Source: JBELMB01 sp042088665 (lineage in GTDB: Bacteria > Pseudomonadota > Alphaproteobacteria > Rhodobacterales > Rhodobacteraceae). From it: a stretch of 64,000 nt of DNA. Below the pieces are notes generated by a model. The model was not told the DNA's origin, searched no databases, and worked only from the letters and a program-made list of their open reading frames with translations. The number at the start of each line of letters is the position of its first letter. The first letter of the stretch is position 1. Location of the stretch: the NCBI GenBank assembly GCA_042088665.1, contig JBELMB010000002.1:62001-126000 (forward strand). The letters run 5' to 3'. Shown one piece after another: positions 41,362-50,620 of the stretch. The translations under genes and the position numbers were made by a program.

Positions 41362-43501
41362 TTGTCCGTCGCTGCAATTGTCTGGATTGCGGTGGTGATC
41401 CGGGTAGGCTTTCCGTTTTGCCACCAACGCGCGGAAACCCTTGACTGTATCCTTCTCGAAGACGCCATCAGGGCGCTTCCCATTGCCGGGCATGTCGCCG
41501 ACGCCCTCGACTTTGCCGTGCTCGCCCCGGGTCTGTCCGCTCCCTACCATGAGGCGAGTGCCGTCGCGTTGACCGACAAAATCGCCCCGGGGTTTTCGTT
41601 TATCGACGCCGCGCAAACGTGCGCGGTGCGCCGGAAGCGCAGTTTCAGCGCCGAATGTGCCCACGCGTTGCGAACCTCAATCGCGGGTACGCTGGCGTAG
41701 CTTCAACACGCAGCAGCAGCGGACGACGCATCATCGCAGGTTGTGCAGAACGTTGAAACCTCGCTGCACAACCTGAAAAGCCTGACCGAACAGATGGTCA
41801 GCAATGGTTTTGGGTCCATGTCCCTGATGTGCATGGCGCTGTCGGCGATCCTGCTCTGGGCGCTGTCGATCGCGTATTTCGTCGTGATCCCCAAACCGCT
41901 GGCGCTTGGGGATGTTGGTGCATTCTACCTGCATGGATGGTCTGTGTCCGGGTTGATCGGCGTCATCGGGGCGCTGCGACCTCTGGCACAGCGCGGGGGA
42001 GGCGTGGGCATCACACCCTCTTGCTTGGGCGGGCTGGCACGCGCGCAAGGGCGAGATCGACACTTTAGCGCCTGTCGCACCCGCGCCAGCGTACCCAATA
42101 GGTCAGAGCCAGATGCGAATTGCACACCCGTGCAATTGGCGGCCCGCGCCACCGCGGTGACAAACGCTGTTCTGGCAGTGTTCGACGCCAAGATTGCCAG
42201 AGCGCCGTCGCCTATCTGCGCACCACGACAGAACAGCGGACGCAATTTGGGGGCGGGGTTCAGACCGCGATTGCCAATCTGGCAGAGACCCGGGCCTTTG
42301 GCGGTCTCGTCCTGTCGGGCGAGGCAGGCGCCGCTGATCTGGGTCTTGCTGTTGTCACGGCCATCGGTGCCGGTGCTGCGGGGGCCTCTGCGCTGCCTCT
42401 GCCGCCGTACGCGGCAAGTGTGAACCGGCCGAGTTGATCACAATTGGCGGCCGCCATTCTGACCTATGGCGTGTCGGACTACTTTTTTGACGACATCGCC
42501 CCGATCTTCGTGACCGCGGCGTTGGAGGCCGAAATGGGCGCAATCGGGTTGATCGACCTTTCCCCGCAAGCGGTGCAAAGGGGTCTGATCGGGGCTGCCG
42601 TCAGCAACCATGGCGGCACGCTGCCAGACTGGTGGAATACGTCAACCTCCGGCAACAGCGACTTCCTGACAGCGCAGGCCAAAGCCATCGCGGAGGCTTT
42701 GGGCAGTTGGACCAGCCCCGGGCGGATGCACAGGCTGCACACACAGCTTCATGCCCAATACTGCACATACGGGTGTTTTGTCAGGAACTGACCCTCGAAC
42801 TTGATCCGAACATCGCGACAGACACCTGTTTCTTTTCGTCCCATGACAGCCCGAAGTCTGATGGGAGCAATACATTCTCGTCGGGACATGCCTCCCAACC
42901 GGTTTGGGACCATGTTCGCGTCACCAACACGCCGGACCCGTGGAGTAGCCCCCGAAAAGTGATCACCTATACCCCGCCGCAAACTGGAGCAGGACCGAGG
43001 CGATCACCGACACACTGCGCGATGCGTTTGGACTGGAAAGCACCGACACCCTGACCGGCAGGGTCGCAGATCAGACCGGCACCGAAGACGCAACACTTGC
43101 GCAAGGACCGATGCGATCTGGGCAGTTTCAACATCAGCCTTGGCAAAACACCGGATGCGCCCCAGTTTTCGGGCCTGATATGGGGCCGTCGTGTCGAAGG
43201 TCAGGTGGCGCTCGGTGCAGGTCACCTCTGCCGCCATGGACCCGCTGAACGGCAGGCTTGGGGATTTTTCCGGGGCGGTTGCAACACTGGACTCGCCCCC
43301 CCAACACCAAGGCGTTCTTTGGCTTGGACACACCAAGCGCCTTTGATGTGGTGGCAACCGGGCATGGGCTGGCAGAACGGAATCGTCAGATCCCGATTTC
43401 TGGAAGACCCCAACGACGACAAGACATTTCCAACCGCATCCTGCAGCCACGACAGCACAGGGGCGCTTGTTGATTTGGAGTATATCCGGGACATGGCGTA
43501 A
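41362..43501 (+). pseudogene. Decayed coding region, multiple frameshifts and stops
   Basis: Between the sulfatase and the HtpX-like gene no intact gene fits, but stretches of plausible protein occur in changing plus-strand frames. A coiled-coil plus membrane segment reads VVQNVETSLHNLKSLTEQ then MSLMCMALSAILLWALSIAY (frame of 41743). It is preceded in the same frame by a TAG at 41698. Near 42200 the frame shifts to YLRTTTEQRTQFGGGVQ. A TGA at 42435 then splits that frame, which resumes with LTYGVSDYFFDDIAPIFV. More fragments follow to 43501. This looks like one or two large genes in decay. Family not recognised. Confidence 0.45.
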
Positions 43502-43721
43502 AGGGCCGAGATCCGCGCCATGGGACAGTTGGCAGCGAGTGTGCCCAAAGCCCTCCAAGGCTGTTTCACGGCTCGTCACTGTTCCGCTCGGCACCGAAGG
43601 CGCGGGCCATCAGGATGAGTTCGGCGGGTGCGAGACTGTCCAGCTGAGCCTGAGATCCAATGCCAAAGCCGCGCGTGCAGGCCTTTGGATGCGTGCAAGG
43701 CTCCGGCCAGCAAGAAGCGCC

Positions 43722-44408
43722 TTATGCGTCTGCCCAACGCGCCTCCAGCGCTTCGAGCGCGGCGATCCGCTCTTCGGTCTTGGGGTGGGACATCAGCCAC
43801 GCGGGCACGGCGCCCGATCGCGCCTGCGTCAGCGCCTCAAGCTTTTCGAACAGGGTCTTTTGCGGGGTGATCCCGATCCCCGCCTTTTGCAGCAGCGCCG
43901 CGGCATAGGCATCTGCCTCGTACTCGTCAGAACGCGACAAGCGCGCCGCCAACATGGAGGTCAGGAAATTTGCGATATAAACGCCAACGACCGGAATAAA
44001 ACGGCTGAGGACCATCGACAGCGCCGCACGGATCGCGTTCTGCCCGGAGAAGTCGATCATCCGCTTGCGCGAATGCCCCAGTGCCACGTGACCCAGTTCA
44101 TGCGCGATGACGCTGGCCAGTTCCTCGGCAGAGACCTCGCCGTTCTGATACTTCTGAAAGAACCCGCGCGTGACAAAGATCCGCCCATCCGGCGCAGCCA
44201 GCCCGTTCACCGGGTCGATCTCGTAGATATGCACCTTGATCCGCGGCAGATCCAGCGCCTGCGCCATCCTGTCGGTCAGCTTCTTCAGGCGCGGATCCGC
44301 AAGCTCCGTCGACCGCTCATCCAGTTCGCGCGAGGTGCGCCAGACGGAAAAGCGGTACATCGCAAGGCCGTAGAGCACGGCAAGAAGGATCGGTGTAAAC
44401 TTCAGCAT
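43722..44408 (-). CDS. M48-family (HtpX-like) zinc metalloprotease
   Basis: A 228-residue protein with one N-terminal membrane segment (TPILLAVLYGLAMYRFSV), zinc motif VIAHELGHVALGH (HExxH-type as HELGH), a hydrophobic pair around VVGVYIANFLTSM, and the third-ligand region RSDEYEADAYAA. It is shorter than E. coli HtpX (293). Probably a membrane-quality or Oma1/BepA-like protease. ATG 44408 begins the conserved part; a frame extension to 44456 exists. The last gene of the purL-htpX-like minus run, 281 bases after purL. Confidence 0.85.
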   Translation of the reverse strand: MLKFTPILLAVLYGLAMYRFSVWRTSRELDERSTELADPRLKKLTDRMAQALDLPRIKVHIYEIDPVNGLAAPDGRIFVTRGFFQKYQNGEVSAEELASVIAHELGHVALGHSRKRMIDFSGQNAIRAALSMVLSRFIPVVGVYIANFLTSMLAARLSRSDEYEADAYAAALLQKAGIGITPQKTLFEKLEALTQARSGAVPAWLMSHPKTEERIAALEALEARWADA

Positions 44409-44689
44409 GACAGGTATATGGGGGCATATCCCCCCGAGTAAAGGCCGGGCCGCCACGCCAAGTCCCGGGTGTCGACTTTGTCAGCCTGCGCGCCTGCGGC
44501 AACCCGACAGGAAACGGGGCGGCGCGATGCGCCCATTGTCCTCGTCGAGACCAGATCGCGCCCTCCTGCCGCAAGAAGACCCGCGCCACGAGAAAAAGGA
44601 ACCGGCATCCCGCCAAAGCGGCCCTTTGGCTCGGCCCGCTGTCGGATCAGGATGCCTTCCCGGGCAAACAGCGCCCGCAGACTGCGCGC

Positions 44690-46849
44690 CTAACCGAAAT
44701 GGCCTGCGAAAGCCTCGCCATGCAGCGTCTTCAGGTCGGACAGCGCGGCCTCGGAGCCGCCCATCTTGACCGTCTCTCCGGTGAAACGTCCCACGGAGGT
44801 GAGGGTCAGACCCGCCTGCCCCGCCGCCATCATGAGCGCCTCTGCCTGATCAAAATTGCAGGCGATCAGGTAACGCCCCTGATCCTCGCCGAACAGCTCT
44901 GCGCTGTCGCTGCTGTCCAACACCACGCCAACATCAGAGGCCGCGGCCATTTCAAAGGCCGCAAGGGCAAGCCCCCCATCCGACAGATCCATGCAGGCCT
45001 TGATCCAGTCACGGTTGTTGAGGATGAACGCGCCATGCGCCTTTTCTGCCGCCAGATCGACCGCCGGGGCATCGCCGTCCTCCCGGTGGAAGACCTCTGC
45101 CAGCAGCGCCGACTGACCAAGGTGACCCTCGGTCGTGCCCAACACCAGCGCCACATGCCCGTCGCGGGCATAGTCGAGGATCGGCGCCTCGTCCGCGGCG
45201 ATCAGCCCGACAGCCCCGATGGTGGGCGTGGGCAGGATCGCGCTGCCGTCTGTCTCATTGTACAACGAGACATTGCCCGAGACGATCGGCATATCCAGCG
45301 CAAGGCACGCCTGCCCGATGCCATCCAACGCACCGACGAACTGGCCCATGATCTCGGGTTTCTCGGGGTTGCCAAAGTTCAGGTTGTCGGTCGTGGCCAA
45401 GGGCCGCGCGCCCACGGCACACAGGTTGCGGAACGCTTCGGCCACCGCCTGCTTGCCACCCTCGACCGGGTTCGCCTTGACGTAGCGCGGCGTCACATCA
45501 GAGGTGAAGGCCAGCTTTTTCTCCGTTCCATGCACCCGGATCACCCCGGCGCCAAAACCGGGTGTGCGCATGGTGTCGGCCATGACCTGACTGTCGTACT
45601 GGTCATAGACCCAAGCCTTGCCCGCGTAGTTCGGGCTGGCCAGCAGGATCTTCAGCGCGTCGATAGGATCGACCTGCGGGACATCCTCCATCGGGGCGGC
45701 GGGGGCGGTTGGCTCCCACGGGCGGTCGTATTCCGGTGCCGAAGAGGCCAGCTTTGACAAGGGCATGTCGGCCTTCACGTCACCATTGTGCACGATCAGA
45801 AAGCGGTCTTCGGCGATGGTTTCCCCAACGATGGCAAAATCCAGATCCCACTTGTCAAAGACCGCCTTGGCCGCGGCCTCCTTTGTGGTGTCCAGCACCA
45901 TGAGCATCCGCTCCTGGCTTTCGGAGAGCATCATTTCATAGGCGGTCATGCCGGTCTCGCGTTGCGGGACCTTTTCCAGATCCAGCCTGATGCCCAGACC
46001 GCCCTTGTCGCCCATCTCGACCGCGGAACAGGTCAGACCCGCCGCGCCCATGTCCTGGATCGAGACCACCGCGCCGGTCTGCATCAACTCAAGCGTGGCC
46101 TCCATCAGGCGCTTTTCGGTGAAGGGGTCGCCGACCTGAACGGTGGGGCGCTTTTCCTCGATGTCCTCGTCGAACTCTGCCGAGGCCATGGTCGCCCCGC
46201 CAACCCCGTCCCGGCCTGTCTTGGCACCGAGGTACACAACCGGACGGCCAACACCGGAGGCCGCAGAGTAAAAGATCTTGTCCGCATCCGCGAGACCGGC
46301 GGCAAAGGCATTCACGAGGCAATTGCCGTTGTAAGCCGGGTGAAAGCGCACCTCGCCCCCGACGGTCGGCACGCCGAAGGCATTGCCGTATCCACCGATG
46401 CCCTCGACGACGCCGTGCACCAACTGGCGCGTCTTCGGGTGGTCTTTTTCGCCAAAGCTCAGTGCGTTCATGGCCGCGACGGGCCGCGCACCCATGGTAA
46501 AGACGTCGCGCAGGATGCCCCCCACGCCGGTGGCCGCGCCCTGATAGGGTTCGATGTAGGACGGGTGGTTGTGGCTCTCCATCTTGAAGACAACCGCCTG
46601 CCCGTCGCCGATATCGACCACACCGGCATTCTCGCCGGGGCCACAGATCACTTGCGGGCCGCTTGTGGGCAGTTTCTTGAGATGGATCTTGGAGGATTTG
46701 TAGGAACAATGCTCGTTCCACATCGCCGAGAAGATGCCCAGTTCAGTGAACGTCGGCGCCCGGTTCAGGATGCGCAGGATCTCGGCGTATTCCTCGGGAT
46801 TGATCCCATGTGCCGCGATCAATGCCTCCGTGATTTCCGGTTCCTGCAT
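44690..46849 (-). CDS. purL: Phosphoribosylformylglycinamidine synthase subunit PurL
   Basis: PurL is the ATP-dependent synthetase of FGAM synthase, acting with PurQ and PurS in purine synthesis. The 719 residues are normal for the small form. Motifs include MWNEHCSYKSSK near the start, VFKMESHNHPSYIEP, GVGGILRDVFTMGARP, and in the second half TDNLNFGNPEKPEI and DLSDGGLALA. SD GGGGGA precedes ATG 46849; an ATG at 46861 is less well placed. The purS and purQ genes are not in the window. Confidence 0.96.
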   Translation of the reverse strand: MQEPEITEALIAAHGINPEEYAEILRILNRAPTFTELGIFSAMWNEHCSYKSSKIHLKKLPTSGPQVICGPGENAGVVDIGDGQAVVFKMESHNHPSYIEPYQGAATGVGGILRDVFTMGARPVAAMNALSFGEKDHPKTRQLVHGVVEGIGGYGNAFGVPTVGGEVRFHPAYNGNCLVNAFAAGLADADKIFYSAASGVGRPVVYLGAKTGRDGVGGATMASAEFDEDIEEKRPTVQVGDPFTEKRLMEATLELMQTGAVVSIQDMGAAGLTCSAVEMGDKGGLGIRLDLEKVPQRETGMTAYEMMLSESQERMLMVLDTTKEAAAKAVFDKWDLDFAIVGETIAEDRFLIVHNGDVKADMPLSKLASSAPEYDRPWEPTAPAAPMEDVPQVDPIDALKILLASPNYAGKAWVYDQYDSQVMADTMRTPGFGAGVIRVHGTEKKLAFTSDVTPRYVKANPVEGGKQAVAEAFRNLCAVGARPLATTDNLNFGNPEKPEIMGQFVGALDGIGQACLALDMPIVSGNVSLYNETDGSAILPTPTIGAVGLIAADEAPILDYARDGHVALVLGTTEGHLGQSALLAEVFHREDGDAPAVDLAAEKAHGAFILNNRDWIKACMDLSDGGLALAAFEMAAASDVGVVLDSSDSAELFGEDQGRYLIACNFDQAEALMMAAGQAGLTLTSVGRFTGETVKMGGSEAALSDLKTLHGEAFAGHFG

Positions 46850-47077
46850 CTTTTCCCCCATCTGCAATGTCGTGTTTGCTTTACGGCATGGCCTGCAAGA
46901 GGGGAAGGGGCGTTGCGCCACGCCCCACCGGCCCCCGGGGCGGACGTGCGGCGGCGCGAACAGCGGCTTGCGTCGGGCGGAGCCGGTGTTGGCACAGATG
47001 CAAACCCGTGCCGGTCCGCCGAGGGCCCCCTGTCCCGCAGGTCCCTGCAGCACCGCCCGGGGTCAGGACGCCTGGGG

Positions 47078-47653
47078 TCAGGACGCCGTGGGTGAGTTGC
47101 TGGTCAGGGCGGCGTCGCGGTCCGCTTTGCTCAGCACGTGAGGTGTCACGACAGGCACGCCATCCGCGCCAAAGAAGATGGATCCGGTCCGACGCCCAAC
47201 CATCGCCGAGACCGCCCGGACCACGATGCTCAGACCCGCTGCAAGCGTGCCCTGTGCCTTTTGACTGCGCCACGCAGCACCGGTGTTCACATGCGCCTTT
47301 GCTGGTGCAAACGCCGCCGCGGGCGCGGGCAGGACGACACCGACGAAAGGAAACCCCGGCTTTGGCAAGGTGTTGGCCACCGGTGTCCCGCAACATCCCG
47401 CATACCAGCGCTAGAGACCCTTTTCGCTCAGACGCAGCACCTTCAGCGCTTCTGCGCCGCGTTTGATCTGCAAGTGCTCCGGCACGGTCTGAAAGATATG
47501 CGTCCCGCCCGCCGCGTTCAGCAGGTCCAGCTTGCCCAGATGTCGGGCGAAGCCCTGACAATCAGCGCAATAACACACAATGTGTCGGCCCGGCGCAGCG
47601 TCCGACAGGGACCAGACCATATCACCGCAGCTGCAAGAGAGATCATTGGACAT
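47078..47653 (-). pseudogene. DUF6151 (GFA/CENP-V-like) gene interrupted by one amber codon
   Basis: A 191-codon frame is intact except for TAG at 47411-47413 (codon 81). Before it: SNDLSCSCGDMVWSLSD and HIVCYCADCQGFARHLG, with the CxC and CxxC zinc Cys of the GFA fold. Directly after it in the same frame: RWYAGCCGTPVANTLPKPGF, the usual continuation, which supplies further Cys. The C-terminal half runs on for 110 codons with normal composition. SD AGGAG precedes ATG 47653. Either a recent nonsense mutation or a base-call error; suppression cannot be excluded. Confidence 0.75.
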
Positions 47654-47790
47654 GGGACGTGCTCCTTTTGAACTAGTCAACGGGACGGCCTGCCCCACCG
47701 GTGCCGCCAGTCAGACCCCAAGTATACGCAGGCTACGCGCAAAGCCGCTTTGCCCTCAAGCATCCGCACCCGCTGGGCTGACAAGCCTTG

Positions 47791-49947
47791 TCAATTGCCG
47801 CCGAGGATCTCCCTCAGGACTTGTTCCAACACGTTCTTGCGCACCTGACGCGTGGTCCCGGGGGACAGCTCTTGTTGCGAGGGCCGTGGTTCGGGGGCGG
47901 GCGGCGGCGCCGGAGCCACCGGTTGTTCCATCGGCAAAGGGCGCGGCGTGTCCCCGGCATGCACGCGCACCATGACCTCGCGCCAGATCTCTGCCGGCAA
48001 CCCCCCGCCGGTGACGCCGGTCAGGGGCGTGTTGTCGTCGTAGCCCATCCAGACACCGGCCACGTAATCCGCGGTAAAGCCCACGAACCATGCATCGCGG
48101 GCCTCCTGACTGGTGCCAGTCTTGCCCGCCACTTGCCATCCCGGCACCTGGGCGCGTCCGCCGGTGCCAGCTGACACCACCTGTTCCATCATCCATGTCA
48201 GTTGTCGTGCCGCATGCCGGCGGATCACCCGCTGCCCGATGCCGCCTCCGATGTCCATCAGCGGATCCGAATCACCTTTCAACCGCAATTCGACCAACCC
48301 ATAGGGCGTCACCGAAGACCCGCCGTTGAGGATTCCCGCATAGGCGCCTGTCATCTCCAACAGGGTCGCTTCGGAGGCGCCCAGCGCCAGCGAGGGCGTA
48401 TCCCGCAATTCCCGGTAGATGCCAAAATCCTTGGCAACGCGCATCACCAGATCGCGCCCTACGGATTCCGAGACCTTGACCGCAGGAATGTTCAGCGACC
48501 GCTTTAGCGCTTCGGTCATCGTGACCGCGCCATAATACTGTCGCGTGTAGTTCTCCGGGCACCATTCGCCGGAACCGGGGATGTTCAGGCAATAGGGCGC
48601 ATCCTCGACCTGATCGAGCGGGGAGTAGTCCAGTTCCAGCGCCGTGGCATAGACAAACGGTTTGAAGGCGGATCCGGTCTGGCGCACCGCTTGTGTCGCG
48701 CGGTTGAACAGGCCAGAGGCGTTCACATCGCGCCCGCCGACCATGCCACGCACCGCACCGTCCGGCGACATCACGATGACCGCCACCTGTGCCTTTGACC
48801 CTTCGCGCACCTTGTCGCGAAACACCTGTTCCACCGCGCCGGCAACCGCCTTTTGAATGCGCGGATCCATGGTCGTGGAGATCACCACGTCTTCGGTCGT
48901 GTCCTGGGTGAAGAATTCCGGCCCCGACTGCATGACCCAATCGGCAAAATACCCCCCGCCCAATTGCTTGGCCTGTTGGCCGAGAACGGCCGGGGTGTTC
49001 TGGTGTTGGCGGGCCTGATCTTCGGTGAGATAGCCCTGCTCCGCCATCAGGCGCAGCACGGTCGCGGCGCGGTCCTGGCTGCGCTTCAGATTTGACGTGG
49101 GCGCGAGCGAGGAAGGCGCCGTAAGCAGCCCCGCCAGCATCGCCGATTCCGCCGGGCTGAGCGCCGCGGCAGGTTTGGCAAAATAGCGCTGTGCCGCGGC
49201 CTCTGCACCATAGGCACCGCCCCCCATGTAGGCCCGGTTCAGGTAGATCGAGAGGATCTCGTCCTTGGTGTATTTGACTTCCATCGCCATGGCGTAGATC
49301 GCCTCGCGCAGCTTTCGCTGCAGCGAGGTGCGACGGCAGTCCGCCACATAGGCGCGCTCGCTGTCCCAGGTGTTGGGATCAAAGGGCACGCCGAGGCACA
49401 GCAGTTTGGCGGTCTGCTGCGTGATCGTGGATCCACCATGGCCGGACAACGGCCCGCGCCCTTCGCTGAGATTGATGCGCACGGCGCTGGCCACACCGCG
49501 CGGACTGATGCCGAAGTGACGGTAGAACCGCTTGTCCTCGGTGGCGACCACCGCGTTGCGCAAATGCGGGCTGACCGAGGTGGCGGTGACCTCCCCGCCG
49601 AACTGGTCGCCCCGCAGCGCAAAGACGCGCCCGTCCCGGTCCAGCAAGGTGACCGAGCCACGCGCGCGGCCATCCACGAGATCGCGCACCTCGGGCAGGG
49701 TCGATTCGAAATAAAGCACCGCGCCACCGACGAGCAACGCCACGACCACCGTCACGGTCAGCGTCACGCGAAAGACAAGGCGCAGGATCCAGCCGATCAG
49801 CCTTGAAAAGAAACCCAAAATCCCGCCACGCCGCGCAGGCGTGGGCTTGCGCCGCTTGCGCGGTTTGGGTTTCTTTGGACTGGCTGCACCGGCGCGGGGA
49901 TAGCGCCGGTCCGCCACCAGCCGTTTGGACTTGCGGGGCGTGCTCAT
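47791..49947 (-). CDS. Class A penicillin-binding protein (PBP1A type)
   Basis: A 718-residue bifunctional peptidoglycan synthase: very basic cytoplasmic tail (1-45), one membrane helix (VTLTVTVVVALLVGGAVL), GT51 glycosyltransferase with EDKRFYRHFGI and GGSTITQQTAKL, then the transpeptidase with the SxxK Ser in TGSAFKPFVYA, the SLN motif in ALKRSLNIPAVK and KTGTSQEARD. The C-terminus is a Pro-rich tail. ATG 49947 is chosen as the start of the basic tail; the frame upstream is not coding. Divergent from glnK. Confidence 0.93.
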   Translation of the reverse strand: MSTPRKSKRLVADRRYPRAGAASPKKPKPRKRRKPTPARRGGILGFFSRLIGWILRLVFRVTLTVTVVVALLVGGAVLYFESTLPEVRDLVDGRARGSVTLLDRDGRVFALRGDQFGGEVTATSVSPHLRNAVVATEDKRFYRHFGISPRGVASAVRINLSEGRGPLSGHGGSTITQQTAKLLCLGVPFDPNTWDSERAYVADCRRTSLQRKLREAIYAMAMEVKYTKDEILSIYLNRAYMGGGAYGAEAAAQRYFAKPAAALSPAESAMLAGLLTAPSSLAPTSNLKRSQDRAATVLRLMAEQGYLTEDQARQHQNTPAVLGQQAKQLGGGYFADWVMQSGPEFFTQDTTEDVVISTTMDPRIQKAVAGAVEQVFRDKVREGSKAQVAVIVMSPDGAVRGMVGGRDVNASGLFNRATQAVRQTGSAFKPFVYATALELDYSPLDQVEDAPYCLNIPGSGEWCPENYTRQYYGAVTMTEALKRSLNIPAVKVSESVGRDLVMRVAKDFGIYRELRDTPSLALGASEATLLEMTGAYAGILNGGSSVTPYGLVELRLKGDSDPLMDIGGGIGQRVIRRHAARQLTWMMEQVVSAGTGGRAQVPGWQVAGKTGTSQEARDAWFVGFTADYVAGVWMGYDDNTPLTGVTGGGLPAEIWREVMVRVHAGDTPRPLPMEQPVAPAPPPAPEPRPSQQELSPGTTRQVRKNVLEQVLREILGGN

Positions 49948-50052
49948 GGGGTTGGGCCTGCTCTCGTGGTTCTTTCTTTCCTGTTTACTGCCTTGAATCC
50001 GAAATGTTGACCACTTCCGTCGCAGGCCAGCGTTTTCATCATGTACAATTTT

Positions 50053-50098
50053 TGTGCATCTTTTCACCTCTGCACATTTTTCGCCCATTAACTGGGCG
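50053..50098. promoter_or_regulatory. Two inverted repeats in the PBP-glnK divergent region
   Basis: TGTGCA-N12-TGCACA (50053-50076) and CGCCCA-N5-TGGGCG (50082-50098) lie 103-148 bases upstream of glnK. Either could be a regulator site, for instance for nitrogen control, but neither matches the NtrC consensus as I know it, and no sigma-54 -24/-12 box is visible. Confidence 0.35.
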
Positions 50099-50200
50099 TT
50101 AACCTTCAGATCAAGAGGCAGAGTCTTCAATTTTGGGCGTTCGCGTCGCTTTCCTGCGGAGGCAATAGCGGGGACCCCCGCCAGACCAAAGGGGAACAAG

Positions 50201-50539
50201 GTGAAACTGATCATCGCAACGATCAAGCCGTTCAAGCTGGAAGAAGTGCGCGAAGCACTGACCGGCATCGGCGTCCGCGGCATGATGGTGACGGAAATCA
50301 AGGGCTTCGGCTCTCAGTCCGGCCATACGGAAATCTACCGCGGCGCTGAATACGCTGTAAATTTCGTGCCTAAAATCAAACTGGAAATTGTCGTGGGGGC
50401 CGCGATGGCCGACCAGGTGGTCGAGACCATCAAATCGACTGCGCAGACCGGCAAGATCGGTGATGGCAAGATCTTTGTGCTGGACGTTCAGCAGGCCGTG
50501 CGCGTGCGCACCGGCGAAACCGATGCTGACGCGCTTTGA
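50201..50539 (+). CDS. glnK: Nitrogen regulatory protein P-II (GlnK type)
   Basis: A 112-residue P-II trimer subunit that senses 2-oxoglutarate and ATP/ADP and blocks AmtB when unmodified. It starts with GTG (VKLIIATIKPFKLEEV). The T-loop GHTEIYRGAEYAVNF keeps the uridylylated Tyr51, and the B-loop is TGKIGDGKIFV. SD AAAGGGGAA lies 5-13 bases upstream. It is linked to amtB, which is why GlnK rather than GlnB is called. Confidence 0.94.
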   Translation: MKLIIATIKPFKLEEVREALTGIGVRGMMVTEIKGFGSQSGHTEIYRGAEYAVNFVPKIKLEIVVGAAMADQVVETIKSTAQTGKIGDGKIFVLDVQQAVRVRTGETDADAL

Positions 50540-50600
50540 CGCAGACCGCTGACACGAACGCGCTCTGACGCGGACCAAGCAACCGGACGCGCTTTGACGC
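50529..50600 (+). repeat. 29-bp tandem repeat, two and a half copies, glnK-amtB junction
   Basis: ACGCGCTTTGACGC starts at 50529, a one-base variant (ACGCGCTCTGACGC) at 50558 and an exact copy at 50587, each 29 bases apart. The first copy contains the glnK stop codon, so the later copies appear to be duplications of the end of the gene. They fill the 81-base glnK-amtB spacer. Confidence 0.8.
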
Positions 50601-50620
50601 GCGGGCTTTTGGAGACAGAA

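Noticed and set aside
41029..41664. Minus-strand frame of 211 codons after the sulfatase
   Set aside because: Runs into the intact sulfatase gene on the other strand and shows no family; considered as a transposase remnant, but no DDE-type motif could be found.
43467..44441. Plus-strand frame of 324 codons opposite the HtpX-like gene
   Set aside because: Arg- and His-rich shadow of the metalloprotease gene, which has HELGH and membrane segments.
44469..44693. Small frame with LSAC resembling a lipobox upstream of the HtpX-like gene
   Set aside because: No hydrophobic signal segment precedes the Cys, and the rest is Arg- and Pro-rich, so it is not a credible lipoprotein.
45788..47095. Plus-strand frame of 435 codons opposite purL
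   Set aside because: Antisense to an intact PurL with all motifs; it has no domain of its own.
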